Below, piece by piece: positions 31,155 to 44,046 of a stretch of 64,000 nt of DNA. The translations under genes and the position numbers were made by a program. Location: positions 2,790,001-2,854,000 of the forward strand of contig OX637353.1 in assembly GCA_951799405.1 (NCBI GenBank), read 5' to 3'. The notes under the pieces were generated by a model, which ran no database searches, was not told the origin of the DNA, and worked only from the letters and a program-made list of their open reading frames with translations. The stretch comes from Agapetus fuscipes (lineage: Eukaryota > Arthropoda > Insecta > Trichoptera > Glossosomatidae). How positions within the stretch are numbered: position 1 is the first letter of the stretch; the number at the start of each line of letters is the position of its first letter.

Positions 31155-31283
31155 AATTTAATAAACCCTAGCCGCCAACATTACAGATCAACCGCCATTT
31201 CTTTCTGTCCTTACTTACTTCTTTCATTTCCTCCAGAGTCATAACCTTCTTCATACAGGCTCTTCTTTTATTATGACTCTGGA
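31155..31283 (-). pseudogene. LINE-X C-terminal fragment, inverted
   Basis: Minus strand encodes SHNKRRACMKKVMTLEEMKE and KDRKKWR, the final part of the LINE-X protein. It lies about 270 bp from the plus-strand copy at 31555, in opposite orientation. Two insertions, or one insertion with 5' inversion (twin priming), are possible. Confidence 0.75.
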
Positions 31284-31554
31284 TATGATTATTCAAATAT
31301 TCAAATATACTGGACAAGATTATTCAAATAAAAAGATTAAGAAAGCAAAACTTTTTGGCAGATGAGTGTGGTCCAGTGTACTAGAGGCGAGCATTCCATA
31401 CAGACAGACATAAAGTGGGAGCATTGCGATCAATTGCCTTTTACTCAGAAAATCTACAACTTAGAGTTCCAGGCGGAATTCCAATCGAGTCACTGTTTGA
31501 TCTCAAATTGTTTTTCTATGTATTTTTCAAAGCAAAAGTCAAATTCTTTTTATG

Positions 31555-32400
31555 GAATGAATGATGAAAGACTGACGAAGAAAGTATATGTTGCAAGAAT
31601 AGATGGATGTCGTGGTAGAGGAAGACCGAGAAAGGTATGAATGGACAAAATTTCCGAAATTGCGAATGAATGGAATATCTTGTAATAAAAGGAGAGTCTG
31701 TAGGAAGAAGGTTATGATAGTTAGGTGTATGTTAGAATTATGGTCGTTTGACATTTTGACAATTATATTAATTTTCGGATATTTAACGAACCGTTCGGTG
31801 AGAACTTACATTATTCTCTACGTTTCGTCAGCGACGTAACCGACGTCTTCAGGAGGACATCCTATCTGTAGTTCATCCTCAGTCGCCGTACAGATAGGAT
31901 GTTCTCATGAAGACGTCGGCTACGCCGCTGACGAAACGTAGAGATTAATGTAAGTTCTCACCGAACGGTTCGTTAAATATCCGAAAATTAATATAATTGT
32001 CAAGAAGGTTATGACTCTGGAGGAAATGAAAGAAGTGTGTTAGGACAGAAAGAAATGGCGGTTTATCTGTGATGTTGGCGGCTAGGGGTATTTAAATAAG
32101 AATTGGTTTTCTGTTAGTTTTTGATGTCCATACATATGATAATTTGTTGATTTTAAAAATGTAATTTGTTGTGTATGTTCCTTGACTTATAGGTTGGTAT
32201 GCGGCTGACCACGCATGCTGTGGAAAATGGTTCACTTTGCCAATGTCACCCCTGTTTTCAGGGAAGGTCGGCAAGAGTTGCAGGGTGAATGTCCATGTGA
32301 GATTCGAGTTTTGTGCATAAGACTACTAAGGCAAGACGAGTGAAAGTGCATATAATGGGAATCTTTAATGTTACATATACTTTGCAACTTAGATTAGATA
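31555..32400 (+). pseudogene. LINE-X 3' end, interrupted by a fold-back insertion
   Basis: From 31558 the frame encodes NDERLTKKVYVARIDGCRG and RGRPRKV, then a TGA replaces the expected Trp codon. At 31717 the coding sequence is cut by the 284-bp element at 31718-32001 and resumes at 32002 with MTLEEMKE. The 3' UTR (from about 32180) ends in CAACTTAGATTAGATAAG. Non-functional. Confidence 0.85.
31718..32001. mobile_element. Fold-back insertion with hammerhead-like motifs in both arms
   Basis: Flanked by a perfect 13-bp target duplication AAGAAGGTTATGA (31705-31717 and 32002-32014). Arms of roughly 110 bases (about 31756-31875 and 31895-32001) are near-perfect inverted repeats with a spacer of about 20 bases. 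Each arm holds a GAAGACGTCGG...GCTGACGAAACG segment (minus at 31851-31821, plus at 31906-31950), resembling the CUGANGA/stem II/GAAAC order of a hammerhead. The host site is LINE-X coding sequence, so the edges are exact. Confidence 0.7.
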
Positions 32401-34750
32401 AGTTTAGAATGTATTCACTTCTACCCGTGGTAATAGTAATGCGGTAGTGGAAATGCACCCTCTTGTGAATAACTATACATAACATTACGCTATTTCACGG
32501 GTGAAGGGGTTTCTTCTTGGCCACACTCTTTCAATTTGAAAAAGTAAATAAAAAAGTACGACCACAATTTGGTGGTGGGCGGAGAAATACTCCAAGTTTA
32601 CTTATAAATTCAACCACGACGCTTACCAAAATATGTATAGAAAAAAAACGAGCCTCTATCGCGCGTTGTAGTTTTCATGTATTTTTTTGGGAAAATGCTC
32701 TGGTTGAGTTTGAACGTGCGTACTAATGTCAGAAGTGAGACGACGCGACGCTCTGTGGAGCTAATTGAAGGAAAAACTGTTTCCCGCTCTTCCCAGAAAA
32801 CGACACAATAAAACAACGTATAAAAGAGCTTTCTTTATGCTGGGTTCTTATCAAGATTGATCTGGGTATAAATTAGTACAAATTTGTGGCATATGTATTC
32901 ATTTCAGTAACAAAAGAAATGGGATTTTTTCTTCGTAGACTGAAGTGTTTTACTTGAATTGTATTGTGGTAGTACAATGAACGTTATTTTTATAGTTTAC
33001 ATATTTCAAATGAAAGAAAGAAAGACTCATTGCAAAGAAATCATTTAAATGTACACTGCAGGTTTGAAAAACTAAATAAAACGAAAAAACATTTTTTTAT
33101 TAGATAAAAAATGTAGGTAGGAGGTACTGTGCTATTTATCTTACTTAAACCATCCAAACACTCTTCAGCCTGCCTTTACCTTAGTATTCATTTTTACTTG
33201 TATGTTTATTCTTTTTTTGCCAGTCTTTCGTCTTTTAATTAAAAAAAAAAACATAATAAATAAGCAAAGACTTTTTGTTCTAAAGTTAAGGACAAAAAAA
33301 AACTTAAAAATTACAATATTTCCTAGCTTTCAAGGTTCACACCAAAGTACAACATTTTGTTCACAAAAGATTTCCCATTCTTCATACCGGCAACTCTCAA
33401 CTCTTGCTAACAATATTCGGAAGTGCCAACTCGGTGGTTTGGTGTCGATTTTGATTAACGAGCGGTGAAGGAATGACTCGACAGAAAACTTGTATTTTCT
33501 CATTCGCGCCCAATCAAGTGTGCCTGAAAGGATCCTTAAGAGTAGGTGACAATATAGAAAATATGCTTTTGTTTGCTCTCGATCCATACTGTCATTTTTA
33601 TATTCACACGTGTCGATTCCTACTTTATTTTTTGTATAACTATAAAGTCAACATGAATCTATGAAAACTGATTTTCAGTAAAATTAAACTAAAGTTTATG
33701 CTGTTAAAAGGTAGGATGAATTAAGAAAATAATAATAAACTCAAGTATCTACTGATAAGATTAAAAACTGTTTCCTGTCTCTCCCTCTCCTTCAAGGCAT
33801 CAGTAGGTAGAATAGCTTGGAGACCATTGCTTTAATCTATGAAATTTACAGACAATTTCGTCTACCATTTTTCACATTTTATCGTGCAAATCACAGATTT
33901 TTACCGACTGAAATACATTTCACCTTATTCGTCGGCCTCCGCTTTTATTAGTGTCCTGTCATAGCCAGAAAACCATCTGTCACTTGCGCGGCAGAGTCAA
34001 TCTTTCCCTAGATACGTCAACCGAAAAAAGGCATTTCAGAATGCCTAAAAAAGGCAAAACTATGTATATTCCTTTCACATGGACGCTTGGTAAGAAATTA
34101 TTTTTAAATTTAATTTAGCTGTCACAAAATGTCGTTATCAATCATTTTCTTTATATCTGAAGCTGCCATTCGTTGGAGAGTAGGGAAAACATAACTTAAA
34201 TGTAGGTATATAATTTTAATATTGTAAGACCACTCCACATGATTAAGAACTATTTTTTTTACACCTGTTAAGTTATATCAAAACCTTTGTTTTGTTTGCA
34301 ATGGATAATTTCAAAAAAATCTGGAGTTTCAGAAAGTAGCATGAGCTTTTTTTTTCAATTCCCTGATATCGGCACGAAATTCGAAATTAGATTTTTTGTC
34401 GGCAAGCAAAAGTCACAGATCTCTAGGGTTCTTAACAACCAAACCAAATATTTGTTTGTTTCTTCCCTAGCAATGTGTATGGAATATATGGGATTCGCAC
34501 CGTGTTACTTGGGAATTGACTTTATTCACGACGTTTCGTTGGAAGCGTAAAACTTTAATAGGTGAAGAAACTAACTAAATGTCAAAAATAAAGTAAGTTT
34601 TCTTGCAACGGTTTTTAACTTAATTTGTATGTGCAAACACGTCAAAGAATTTAAATTTTAATTTATATTACAAAATAAAAATATGTTTTCATTTAGGAAG
34701 AGCCCCACCTATTTTAAGGTGGATGTTTTATGATAAAATACACATGTACT
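32401..34750. other. Intergenic, nothing recognised
   Basis: Long AT-rich stretch. Open frames of 60-90 codons are scattered on both strands without domains. I see no repeat family from elsewhere in the window. Confidence 0.35.
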
Positions 34751-34758
34751 GTGTAGAC

Positions 34759-35297
34759 AAGTGATGGGCAAAGTACGGCCCGCGGGCTATCTTCGGCCCG
34801 CGAAAACATTTAATCCGGCCCGCCGACGGTCCTTCGAAATGAATAGTATATGGCTCGCAATAATTATAGGTATGTTGACGGCCCAGAAGTATAAAGTAGA
34901 TTATACTTAGTAGAATAATAGACGCATAGGTAAAGGAGCCAGCTAGACTAGCCGCGTAGTTCATGATACGGCCACGAAATTGTGGAAAAACTCAATCAGA
35001 AACCGACTCACTGATGAACACCTTTTTGCGTTAATGAAAGTTACTTCGTCACAGCTCGAACCTGCATTCGAAAATATTATGGCAAATCAAAAGCAATTTC
35101 ATAAGTCTCACACGCATACCATGACAGGGCCTTCGAATAAAAGGAAATTAAATTGGAATTTTAAACATTTGTTAAGTGTGTAATGTCTTTATATGACATA
35201 TGGTTTAACACAAAATGCATTTTTCCTATAATTCTAGCCCGCCTCTTGAATTTCTTAAACATTCTGGCCCTCCAATAAGAAAGTTTGCCCTTCACTG
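34759..35297 (+). mobile_element. hAT transposon relic
   Basis: Perfect 8-bp target duplication GTGTAGAC at 34751-34758 and 35298-35305, the hallmark length for hAT. Ends AAGTGATGGGCAAA and CAGTGAAGGGCAAA (reverse complement of right) match at 12 of 14 positions. Inside, about 34972-35130 encodes KNSIRNRLTDEHLFAL and EPAFENIMANQKQFHKSH, like the C-terminal dimerisation region of hAT transposases. An internally deleted, inactive copy. Confidence 0.85.
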
Positions 35298-35507
35298 GTG
35301 TAGACTATCACAATATACTGCTCTCAAAACCATGAAATCATTAATCATGATTTAATCCCTCCTAGACTTCTACATGTAGGACAACTATTCTTGCGTAACA
35401 CACCTGCTGCTACATAAGGTTGATAAAATATACCAGTAATGTACACAGATATAATCTAAGGTGCATTTCTTTTATTAATTTATGAGTTTTAAATAAAAGA
35501 TGGAAGA

Positions 35508-36437
35508 ATGACCGGTGAATTTGAAAGAATAATGAAAGGCAGGTGCGTACTGGGTGCTACTGCTAGCATCGCCAAGAACCAGAATCTTTCAAAAAATGTT
35601 CGACTGGCGGTGCACGGTGGTATACTAGTGCCCACTCTGATGTATGGAAGTGAAGCCTGGACGGTGAGTGAAAGTGAGATTAGTAAAGTCCATACAGTGG
35701 AAATGGACTACTTAAGAAGTATGATTGGAAAAAGACGGAGTGATAGGGTGAGGAATGATTTTGTTAGAGGGGATTGTGGTGTAAGAGAAAGTGTGAAAGT
35801 AAAGATTAAAAGAAGTTTACTTAGATGGTTTGGACATTTGGAGAGAATGGATGAGGAAAGACTGACGAAGAAAGTGTATGCTGCAAGAATTGATGGATGC
35901 CGTGGAAGAGGAAGACCGAGAAAGGTATGGATGGACCAAATTTTCGAAATAGCTAGTGAATGGGATATCAAGAGTCATAATAAAAGAAGAGCTTGTATGA
36001 AAAAGGTTATGACTCTGGATGAAATGAAAGAAGTATGCAAGGACAGGAAGAAGTGGCGGCTAATCTGCAATGCTGATTTGGAATGTTAGTTTATTAGTTT
36101 GCTACATTTTTTGCATAAGAATTTTTTTCATAAGGTTTTGTTGTTGTTTTTTTTTTTTTTTTATACTTTAATGTTATTTATTACTCGTATTCCTTGACTA
36201 GGTTGGTCTTAGGCTGACCACCCATACCGTAAAAAATGGTTCACTTTGCCAATGTCACCCCTGTTTCAGGGAATGTCGGCAAGAGTTGCAGGGCTTATGT
36301 TCATTTGAGGTTTGGATTTTATTTGTAAGTACACAATCAGCATTTGTAAGCGCGAACTACACGTGTTTGTTTGTGGGCATACATCTTAGAGCTTTGAATG
36401 AATATATCCTTGCTACTTAGATTATAGATAGATTATA
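35508..36437 (+). pseudogene. LINE-X 3' end with open C-terminal frame
   Basis: Frame 35508-36089 (193 residues) starts at MTGEFERIMKGRCVLGA and contains LVPTLMYGSEAWTV, RWFGHLERM and GRGRPRKVWMDQ. The catalytic reverse transcriptase part is absent, so it is 5'-truncated near 35490. The 3' UTR follows from 36090, with the CCTTGACTAGGTTGG block at about 36190 and a terminal CTTAGATTATAGATAG. Very similar to the copies at 41249 and 51876. Confidence 0.85.
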
Positions 36438-39400
36438 TAGTTTTCCTTCAACATATGCTGTAGGTGTGATAGAAAAAAACACCAAATACAAATGAACTCC
36501 GCTTCAACTTTTCATATAATAGAGGTGGGTTTGACTTAAGTGTTTTATTTTTTGTTAATGCCCATTTGTGATTCACATAATATCTTCTTCAAACAGTAGG
36601 TATAGATGCACTTAAAAAAGGGCCTCATTGCATGCAAGTGCGTAGATGGATCAATTACTAAAGATAGAAGGAAATGTAAACTTTATTTACTTAAACCATT
36701 TTTATATGAAATTTAATAATGAAAAGTACATAAAACTTGTAAAATAGCAAAACAAAGTCTAGTGAAGCATTCGGTCTCTGAAAGAAACTTATTAAAATCT
36801 TCACAGAGAGCAAAAAAGGCAGATATAGTGTAAGCACAGCTCAGCCTTTTGTAAGCGAGACGCTAAAAGTGTACTCATGAAGGTTTTCTTTATATTCGCG
36901 AGGCATCCCTTACCGAGCGTGTTTACAGTAAAGGAGATTTATTGCCAGATCCACCCCTACCAAGAAGCCTGCCTCAAGTCGCTCCGCATGGGTCCAGAGA
37001 GCCCAGGAGGTCGCTCAGACAAAGACAGTAGTAGAATATGTGTGAGCGTGCGAGGTGTGTTGTGTTTAAAAATTGAAAGAAGGCCGTATAAAATAGACTT
37101 ATGTAAGTGTTGACTCGTCTTTGTATCACCTTCTCAAAATGCTATCAGTAATCTAAGATGTCCCAAATCTTGTGAGCTAACAGACTCAAGGCCTGAGGAC
37201 AACTAAAACAAATGCCTGGTCTCCGAGCAGCGCTTTATTTTTTTCTTTAGCTTATACGAGTACACCTGTATTTTAATCACACTGAAAGTTCAGTGAGCTG
37301 AACAAAGTTATCCGGTTTTCTCCAAACGACTTTTTTTAAATGTCAATCACACATTTTAAATCACACTCTTTGAGATACTGAGCTCTATTTATTTGGAAAA
37401 AAATAAGATTATTTTGCATTCGAGTTAACTTGCACGCTGACTTCTCTAATACTATCTACGTCAGAAAAAGCTTAAAGGGACCACAAGATGTGTTAACCTA
37501 TCTCAGTCCCTTGAGACTTTGGTGTTTGATAAATATTTTATGATTTTGTTTCGTGGATAATAAATGTGAAATAAATTTAGTTTTACAAAGAAGATTTATG
37601 AAATTGAAGTACATACAGAAAATCGTTTCTTTCAAAATAAAAGTTACGTATATAGTTAACGCTACATCCGTGTGGAATTACGTATTTGTTAAAGAAAGGG
37701 CAGTTTTTGTTTTTTCAAGTGCGAAGGACCTCAAATTTGTATGAATGCTAAAAAATGCAATAGAGATTTTCATCGGTGAAATGATGATTAATTTTGGTTA
37801 AACTGGAAAACGAGTACAACCGGATTAAATTGGGTAGGAAATACACATTCTGGTAGATAATGATGTAATAAGCGGGTAGTCGATTGCTTATGCAAGATAC
37901 GCCGGCGTTCGGAAATAAAGTCAATGAAATATTATGTATTTATAGGATACAATAATTGAAGAAAGCAATATCAAATCAATATAGAACAGTTATTCTTGTC
38001 CTTAGAAAAAGAAATAATAGCTCTCTAATATGAGTATGCACCATGTATGGCAATAAGTGTAACTGGAGTTATTTTAGAGTCTTATTTTTTTATTTAGACA
38101 AACAAACAGTTATACATGTAATATATGGGATAAACAACATAGTTATACAATTTCAAAAACCAGCAAAGAAGTCTGAAGTAATCGACCTTCCTTAGAAGAA
38201 CAATACAGGGGATTGATTTTCAACGGTCCGTCATGGAATTGTTTGTCTTTTCTAGTTTACATTCCTCTCGTCTAGAAAAAGAAATCCGAAACCCTGAAGG
38301 AAAAAGAACAGAAAACTTTATGCTCCAATACTAACGGGTATCTTTTTCTTTGGTACGCAATATATCTTTTTACTGGCAATCTCTTGGCAAATAAAAAACA
38401 TATTATGAATAAAAAACGCGTGAATATTTTAAACAACAAACAAAAAAACAAAGAAAGTAACTTGGGGATCAGAAAAATTTATCGTTCCACGTTTCTGGTG
38501 TTTGAAAAGCTGGCGTCATAAATATACTGTTTATTTGAAATTTTATCATTTCTCCTAGAAAAGGGATTTTTTCGAAAAGGAATTTCCACTTTATTTATTC
38601 GATTAGCTGTAAATAATGCCGCATTTCTTTACACATAAGGCAACATTCTTGTTTTATGTTATTTTTTTCATCACATTTAAAAGAAACCAAAAACTATACT
38701 CACTTTATTTTTACAGAACAGTTTTATTTGACTGATAAGGCCTACCAGCAAACCATTAATGAACATTCTCTCTGTATCTTTTGCCACCTGTCTCTGAAAT
38801 AGGATTGGCATTGTTATTTTTTAGGTATTCCTTCTCACAAATTCATTAATGTGCTAAAAAAATTATAAACGACCTAAAAAAGCACATTTTGATTCTAAGT
38901 AAGATTATTCATTCAGTTATTTCTTGCTTGATTCGCCACAGGCAACTTTTTTGTTCGCATTTATTCTTGAAGCATTTAATTAAATGTGTTTCATTATTTG
39001 ATAAATGGCGGCCCATTTATACGGCGGCTCACAAAACCGACATTGCCGCCTTTTCTTCATGAAAAAGTTCCTTTAACCGAATAAAAGACGCCTCGTGTGC
39101 AAAAAGGATAAAAAGAAAAATAGCCCATTTTTGGTTACTTTTCTTTGCAAGAGGTGGTTTGAAAATACCCAAATGAGTCGTGACCTCTTCGCTGCTCACC
39201 TCACCATCAGTCGTCACATTGAGGTTTTTCTAAAAGACCTGAAACGGGAGAAGCCCGTAATCTCTTATATCTGGTTTGTGTCTTCAGTTCTAGCTTAACT
39301 AATACCCCAGTCTTTAATTTGTGAAAAGCTCTCAAGATTGTCTAGCGGTCTACGTGCACTATGGCCAAGGAACTTGTGGATTCGTTTTAAGCACCAAGTC

Positions 39401-41248
39401 GACAGATCTATCCCCAACTGTTGCACGAGCTTACCCTTTCATTAATTAATACGTGTTTATGTCATATTGGTGTTAGTTTTGATAGAAACTATTTTTTTTT
39501 TCAATATAAAAATTGCGTATTCCTTCCGTTCGTTGGCCTTAGTTTTAAAGGTATGAAAACAAGGACACCACAATTTAGTACTACAAGCTTCTTTCCACAG
39601 TTTAAATATTAATATCATTATTTCCTTCTCATATAATGTGTCGGGTTATTTGAAGCCTAAAATTAATATACTTTGATGAGATTTTACCGTTCATTTACAC
39701 CGGCAGCCACAGCCAGATATTTTAATATCTCGCCGTGGCTGCTTGAACTTGTGGGAATGCTTGAACGAAAACATTGTCTTGAAATAATAATTCATCTGAT
39801 AAAGCATACAATACCGCCTTCCGTGTCGATACTTTGTACGTGACTTAAGTCGGGGTTGACAGAATGATAATTTATCACTTATTCCATATTAATTAACAAT
39901 CGTTGCAAGATAATTGAAAGGGGACGTATTTGAATATTTAAGGCGGAAATGTAAGGGCCGGTAGGAAGCACTTTTATGGCTTCGAGGTGGTTTGAACTGT
40001 AGGGGAGCTGTTTCGTGTTACCCAAGATAGAGATGAGTTACCTACTTTCTTTTAATAAGAGGTCGTTAACGTGCAGTGAATCTGACAGAACACATCAATA
40101 GAATTATATTGTTTACTTGAATCCATTTGTGGAACTGTAGAAGAAAAACGATGGATAGATGGCATTGTCAGCTGTTAGTAAATGTGACAAGAACTCATTT
40201 TGTGTTTTTGTACAAAGAATTATAATGATAAAATAATTATTTATACTTACATTATATATTATTACAAATATATTTTTAAAATCCTCGCGTTTTGATGTCA
40301 TGTCATACGCAGATCATGTATTTCGAATAAGAGTTTCTCAATTTTAAGCATTGTGAAATATGCAAAAGCCGTAAAACGGGCTAAATATACTGTTTAATAA
40401 TAAATTACTGTTTAATAATAAATTTATTGATAATGGTGATCATTTGTTTATCAACGCGACGATAGTGTTAAAACTTTACAAACGCAAATAAGCTCAGATT
40501 TTTTGTTGATTATTAAATTTCAGCTGATAATTTTGAAAGTAATTTCCTTTGTTTTCTCTGTGTATCTTAATATTAAGGCTCAAATAATTATGTTTTAAGA
40601 AAGGTGAAGATTGATATTCGTAGAGGTATAGTTGAGACTCTTGATAATGACCTGAATCTTGAAGGTCGAAAGTACTTGACGCAAATAAAATTATTGTGAA
40701 AATAAAACTACGTTTTGAAAAAAAAAAAAAAAAAAAAAAAAATATCATAGAGATGTTGCATTTTTTGATCTCAAGAAGGGTGCTGCGCCTAGAAGTTTAA
40801 GCGCCGCTTGCTTACAGGATTTCACGTCTGATGTTTTCCAATCTTATCACAGAGCAGGAAATGAATATCAATTTATTCCTGGGAGTAAATCTCTCCGCGT
40901 CACCACATAAATATTAAGTAATTCACGGAGGGAGACATCATCATGAATACATTACAATAACCAGCCTTGGCGCCTCCCCTATTGTGTAACACTTTTTTAA
41001 TAAACTTCTTAAGAGGAATGCAATTCTCCATTTCATTTTGTTCTCACCAGAAACGTCTTTAATTATCCATCGATTTTATTTTAAATAAATCTTAATAAAC
41101 AATTGCTAAAACGAATATTTTAACTAAAGGTAAAAATTATTGTTCGCTTTTTTATTTGTAGCATACTCCGTCATCATGACCGCTCGGTCATAGCATCGAC
41201 GATGCCAAACATTTTATACTTATCATCTTCTAAAGGCAGTGGCTTTTT
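36438..41248. other. Intergenic, nothing recognised except simple repeats
   Basis: Nearly 5 kb without a convincing gene. A 40-base hairpin lies at 39703-39742 and a run of 25 A at 40718-40742. A tRNA-like patch near 39345-39400 (GTCTAGCGGTCTACGTGC...GTGGATTCG) is too weak to call. The 78-codon frame at 36877-37113 has above-average GC but no recognisable domain. Confidence 0.35.
39703..39742. repeat. Short hairpin
   Basis: GCAGCCAC pairs with GTGGCTGC, and the inner GATATT...AATATC also pairs, giving a stem of about 17 bp with a few mismatches. No partner copies seen. Confidence 0.6.
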
Positions 41249-42367
41249 GTGTCAGCCATTTGTGTATGCAGGTCGCCATCTTTTGGAATAGCGGAAGACA
41301 TTCATGTTTTGAAAGCATACGGAGTGAACGGGGCTCTCCTAGGTGCGGTGCATGCAAACTATGAAAATAGTAAGGCATGTGTCCGTATTGATGGTGAGTA
41401 TAGTGAGTGGTTTGAAGTTTATAAGGGTGTGAGGCAAGGATGTGTGATGAGTCCATGGCTATTTAACATAGTCATGGACAAGTGTGTCAGAGATGCTCGA
41501 CTTAATGATTGTGGATTGATGATAGCAGAGAGCAAAGTGAGTGTTCTACTGTATGCAGATGATGCAGTTCTTGTATCTGATTCAGCAGTAGAATTGCAAA
41601 CAATGCTCTCTAGATTGAATGAAGCTTTGAAAGGTAACCATTTGAAGTTGAATGCAAGTAAGACGAAAGTATTGATTTTTGAAAGAGATGATGAAAGTAT
41701 GAATTATGAATTTAAAATTAATGGAATGAATGTTGATGTCGTAAATGAGTTTGTATACCTGGGAAGTAAGTTTGAAAAAGATGGAAGAATGACCGGTGAA
41801 TTTGAAAGAAGAATAATGAAAGGCAGGTGCGTACTGGGTGCTACCGCTAGCATCGCCAGGAACCAGAATCTCTCAAAAAATGTTAGATTGGCGGTGCACA
41901 GTGGTATACTAGTGCCAACCTTGATGTATGGAAGTGAAGCCTGGACGGTGAGTGAAAGGGAAATTAGTAAAGTCCATACAGTAGAAATGGACTATCTAAG
42001 AAGTATGATTGGGAAAAAACGAAGTGACAGAGTGAGGAATGATTTTGTAAGAGAAGAATGTGGTGTAAGGGAAAGTGTGAAAGTGAAGATTAAAAGAAGT
42101 ATGTTAAGATGGTTCGGGCATATGGAGAGAATGAGTGATGAAAGATTGACGAAGAAAGTATATGTTGCTAAAATAGATGGATGTCGTGGTAGAGGAAGAC
42201 CGAGAAAAGCATGGATGGATCAAATTTCTGAAATAGCGAATGAATGGGATATCCAGAGTCATAATAAAAGGAGGACTTGCATGAAAAAGGTTATGACTCT
42301 GGATGAAATGAAAGAAGTGTGCAAGGACAGGAAGAAGTGGCGGCTAATCTGCAATGGTGATTTTTAA
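41249..42367 (+). pseudogene. LINE-X reverse transcriptase, longest copy (5'-truncated)
   Basis: 372-residue open frame (begins at a non-ATG codon; LINE similarity starts about 41285). GVRQGCVMSPWLFN is reverse transcriptase motif B, LLYADDAVLV the catalytic YADD motif (about residues 107-116), and KLNASKTKVLIF and VYLGSKF follow. The C-terminal part has YGSEAWTV, RWFGHMERM and GRGRPRKAWMDQ. Motif A and the endonuclease are missing, so the copy cannot move itself, although its remaining frame is intact. Organisation resembles RTE-type LINEs, but I do not assign a clade. Confidence 0.85.
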
Positions 42368-42733
42368 TGTTGGTGTATTCATTTGCTACATTTTTTGCAT
42401 AGGAAATTTCTGACTTTTTTTGTATAGATTTCTTTGTAAGGTTTTGTTCTTTTATATATTTAAATGTAATTTTTTATTCATATTCCTTGACTTATAGGTT
42501 GGTATGAGGCTGACCACCCATACTGTAAAAAATGGTTCACTTTGCCAATGTCACCCCTGTTTCAGGGAAGGTCGGCAAAAGTTGTGGGGCTTATGTTCAT
42601 TTGAGGTTTGGATTTTATTTGTAAGTACACATTCAGCATTTGTAAGCGCGAACTACACTTGTTGGTTTGTGGGCTTACATCTGAGAGCTTTAAATGAATA
42701 TATCCTTGCAACTTAGATTATAGATTATTATAG
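42368..42733 (+). repeat. LINE-X 3' UTR (reference copy)
   Basis: Directly follows the stop codon. Contains CCTTGACTTATAGGTTGG, ACCCATACTGTAAAAAATGG, TTTGCCAATGTCACCCCTG and GCAACTTAGATTATAGATTA. It anchors all tail-only copies in the window to this LINE. Confidence 0.9.
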
Positions 42734-43130
42734 ATTCATGAGTCGTATCTAATGCTGAAAGTATGAAGCTCTTGAGTGATCTCTTATTCATTTTCCCCCG
42801 AAGACGCTTTGTCCTACCGAGGGTCCTATATTTATGTTCTATTGAAGTACCAAGATAACTTGTTTTTTTTAATTTTATCCTAAAAAATGTGAAGAAAATA
42901 ATTCACCATTCCATTTCAGCTTGGTTCAGGATATACCTAAACGATCTCGTTCGGGAAAGGTATTAATATTATTTTTGCACGAATTGAAAATATGCTTTTG
43001 TTTCGCTAAGTCAATAATAATAATAATAAGATGCGTTTATTCCAGCTTAGTCATGTGGAGGGTGCAATACATGACTAGCCATAAAAAATAATACATGAAA
43101 TATATGAGAAAAAAGAGCAAACAAAATATA
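42734..43130. other. Flank between LINE-X and Helitron-like element
   Basis: AT-rich, with a short AAT repeat at about 43013-43027. Nothing else recognised. Confidence 0.35.
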
Positions 43131-43150
43131 TCTATATCTATAAAGAAGGA

Positions 43151-43232
43151 TGTGTGTATGTATGTATGTATGTATGTATGTATGTATGTATGTATGTATG
43201 TATGTATGTATGTATGTATGTATGTATGTATG
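43151..43232 (+). repeat. (TATG)n microsatellite
   Basis: About twenty TATG units near the Helitron-like 5' end. A second array of about fourteen units occupies the same place in the duplicated unit (43795-43856). Confidence 0.95.
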
Positions 43233-43424
43233 TCCCCTATAGACTCATAAACCGCTCATCCGATTTTGACGAAATTTTCAGGAAACATGTAACATATTCT
43301 TAGAACGAATCCTGTGAAGTTTGATGGTGATCAAATAAACAGTGGTTCTCAATTCTCGATATTTCAGCAACGAGGTCGGTAAATTTTGAAACCACCCAAT
43401 AGAAGAAGACCATTATATTCAACT

Positions 43425-43764
43425 ACAATACATAATCTTAGTTGCAAATATACATTTACATTAAAGATTCATATAAAATGCATGCTCACAAGTAGACACA
43501 TGTAAGTTCACGCTTACAAATGCTGCATGTGTACCCACTCATAATTTAAAATCCAAATCTAAAATGAACAACCCAGTAACTTTTACTTTACGCCAACTTG
43601 AAATGGATGTTATTCAGCTCCTGAGTGGCTTGACACTCATTTCTTATGAAGGCTGAGTAAGCCTTGCCGGTATTTTATTTTGGGTTTAAAATAAACACTG
43701 ACACGGGAAATAATTTCTGACAACTTCGGTGGGATTCTAACTCGAGATCTCGGCATGGAATGCA
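43425..43764 (-). repeat. SINE-B with LINE-X-type tail (copy in unit 1)
   Basis: Minus strand: the head is truncated at TTGCATTCCATGCCGAG, with body ACCGGCAAGGCTTACTCAGC and GAATAACATCC. The 3' part shares the LINE-X 3' UTR end (GTTCATTTTAGATTTGG, GCAGCATTTGTAAGCG, TTGCAACTAAGATTATG). Confidence 0.8.
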
Positions 43765-44046
43765 ATCTATCTATCTATATCTATAAAGAAGGATGTGTGT
43801 ATGTATGTATGTATGTATGTATGTATGTATGTATGTATGTATGTATGTATGTATGTTCCCTATACTCATAAACCGCTCATCCGATTTTGACGAAATTTTC
43901 AGGAAACATGTAACATATTTTTAGAATGAATCCTGTGAAGTTTGATGGTGATCAAATAAACAATGGTTCTCAATTCTCAATATTTCAGCAACGAGGTCGG
44001 TAAATTTTGAAACCACCCAATAGAAGAAGACCATTATATTCAACTA

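Noticed and set aside
39345..39410. tRNA-like patch GTCTAGCGGTCTACGTGC...GTGGATTCG
   Set aside because: B-box is incomplete and no cloverleaf can be drawn.
43151..43856. Regularly spaced TATG arrays as a CRISPR-like pattern
   Set aside because: Pure microsatellite without spacers, in an animal genome.
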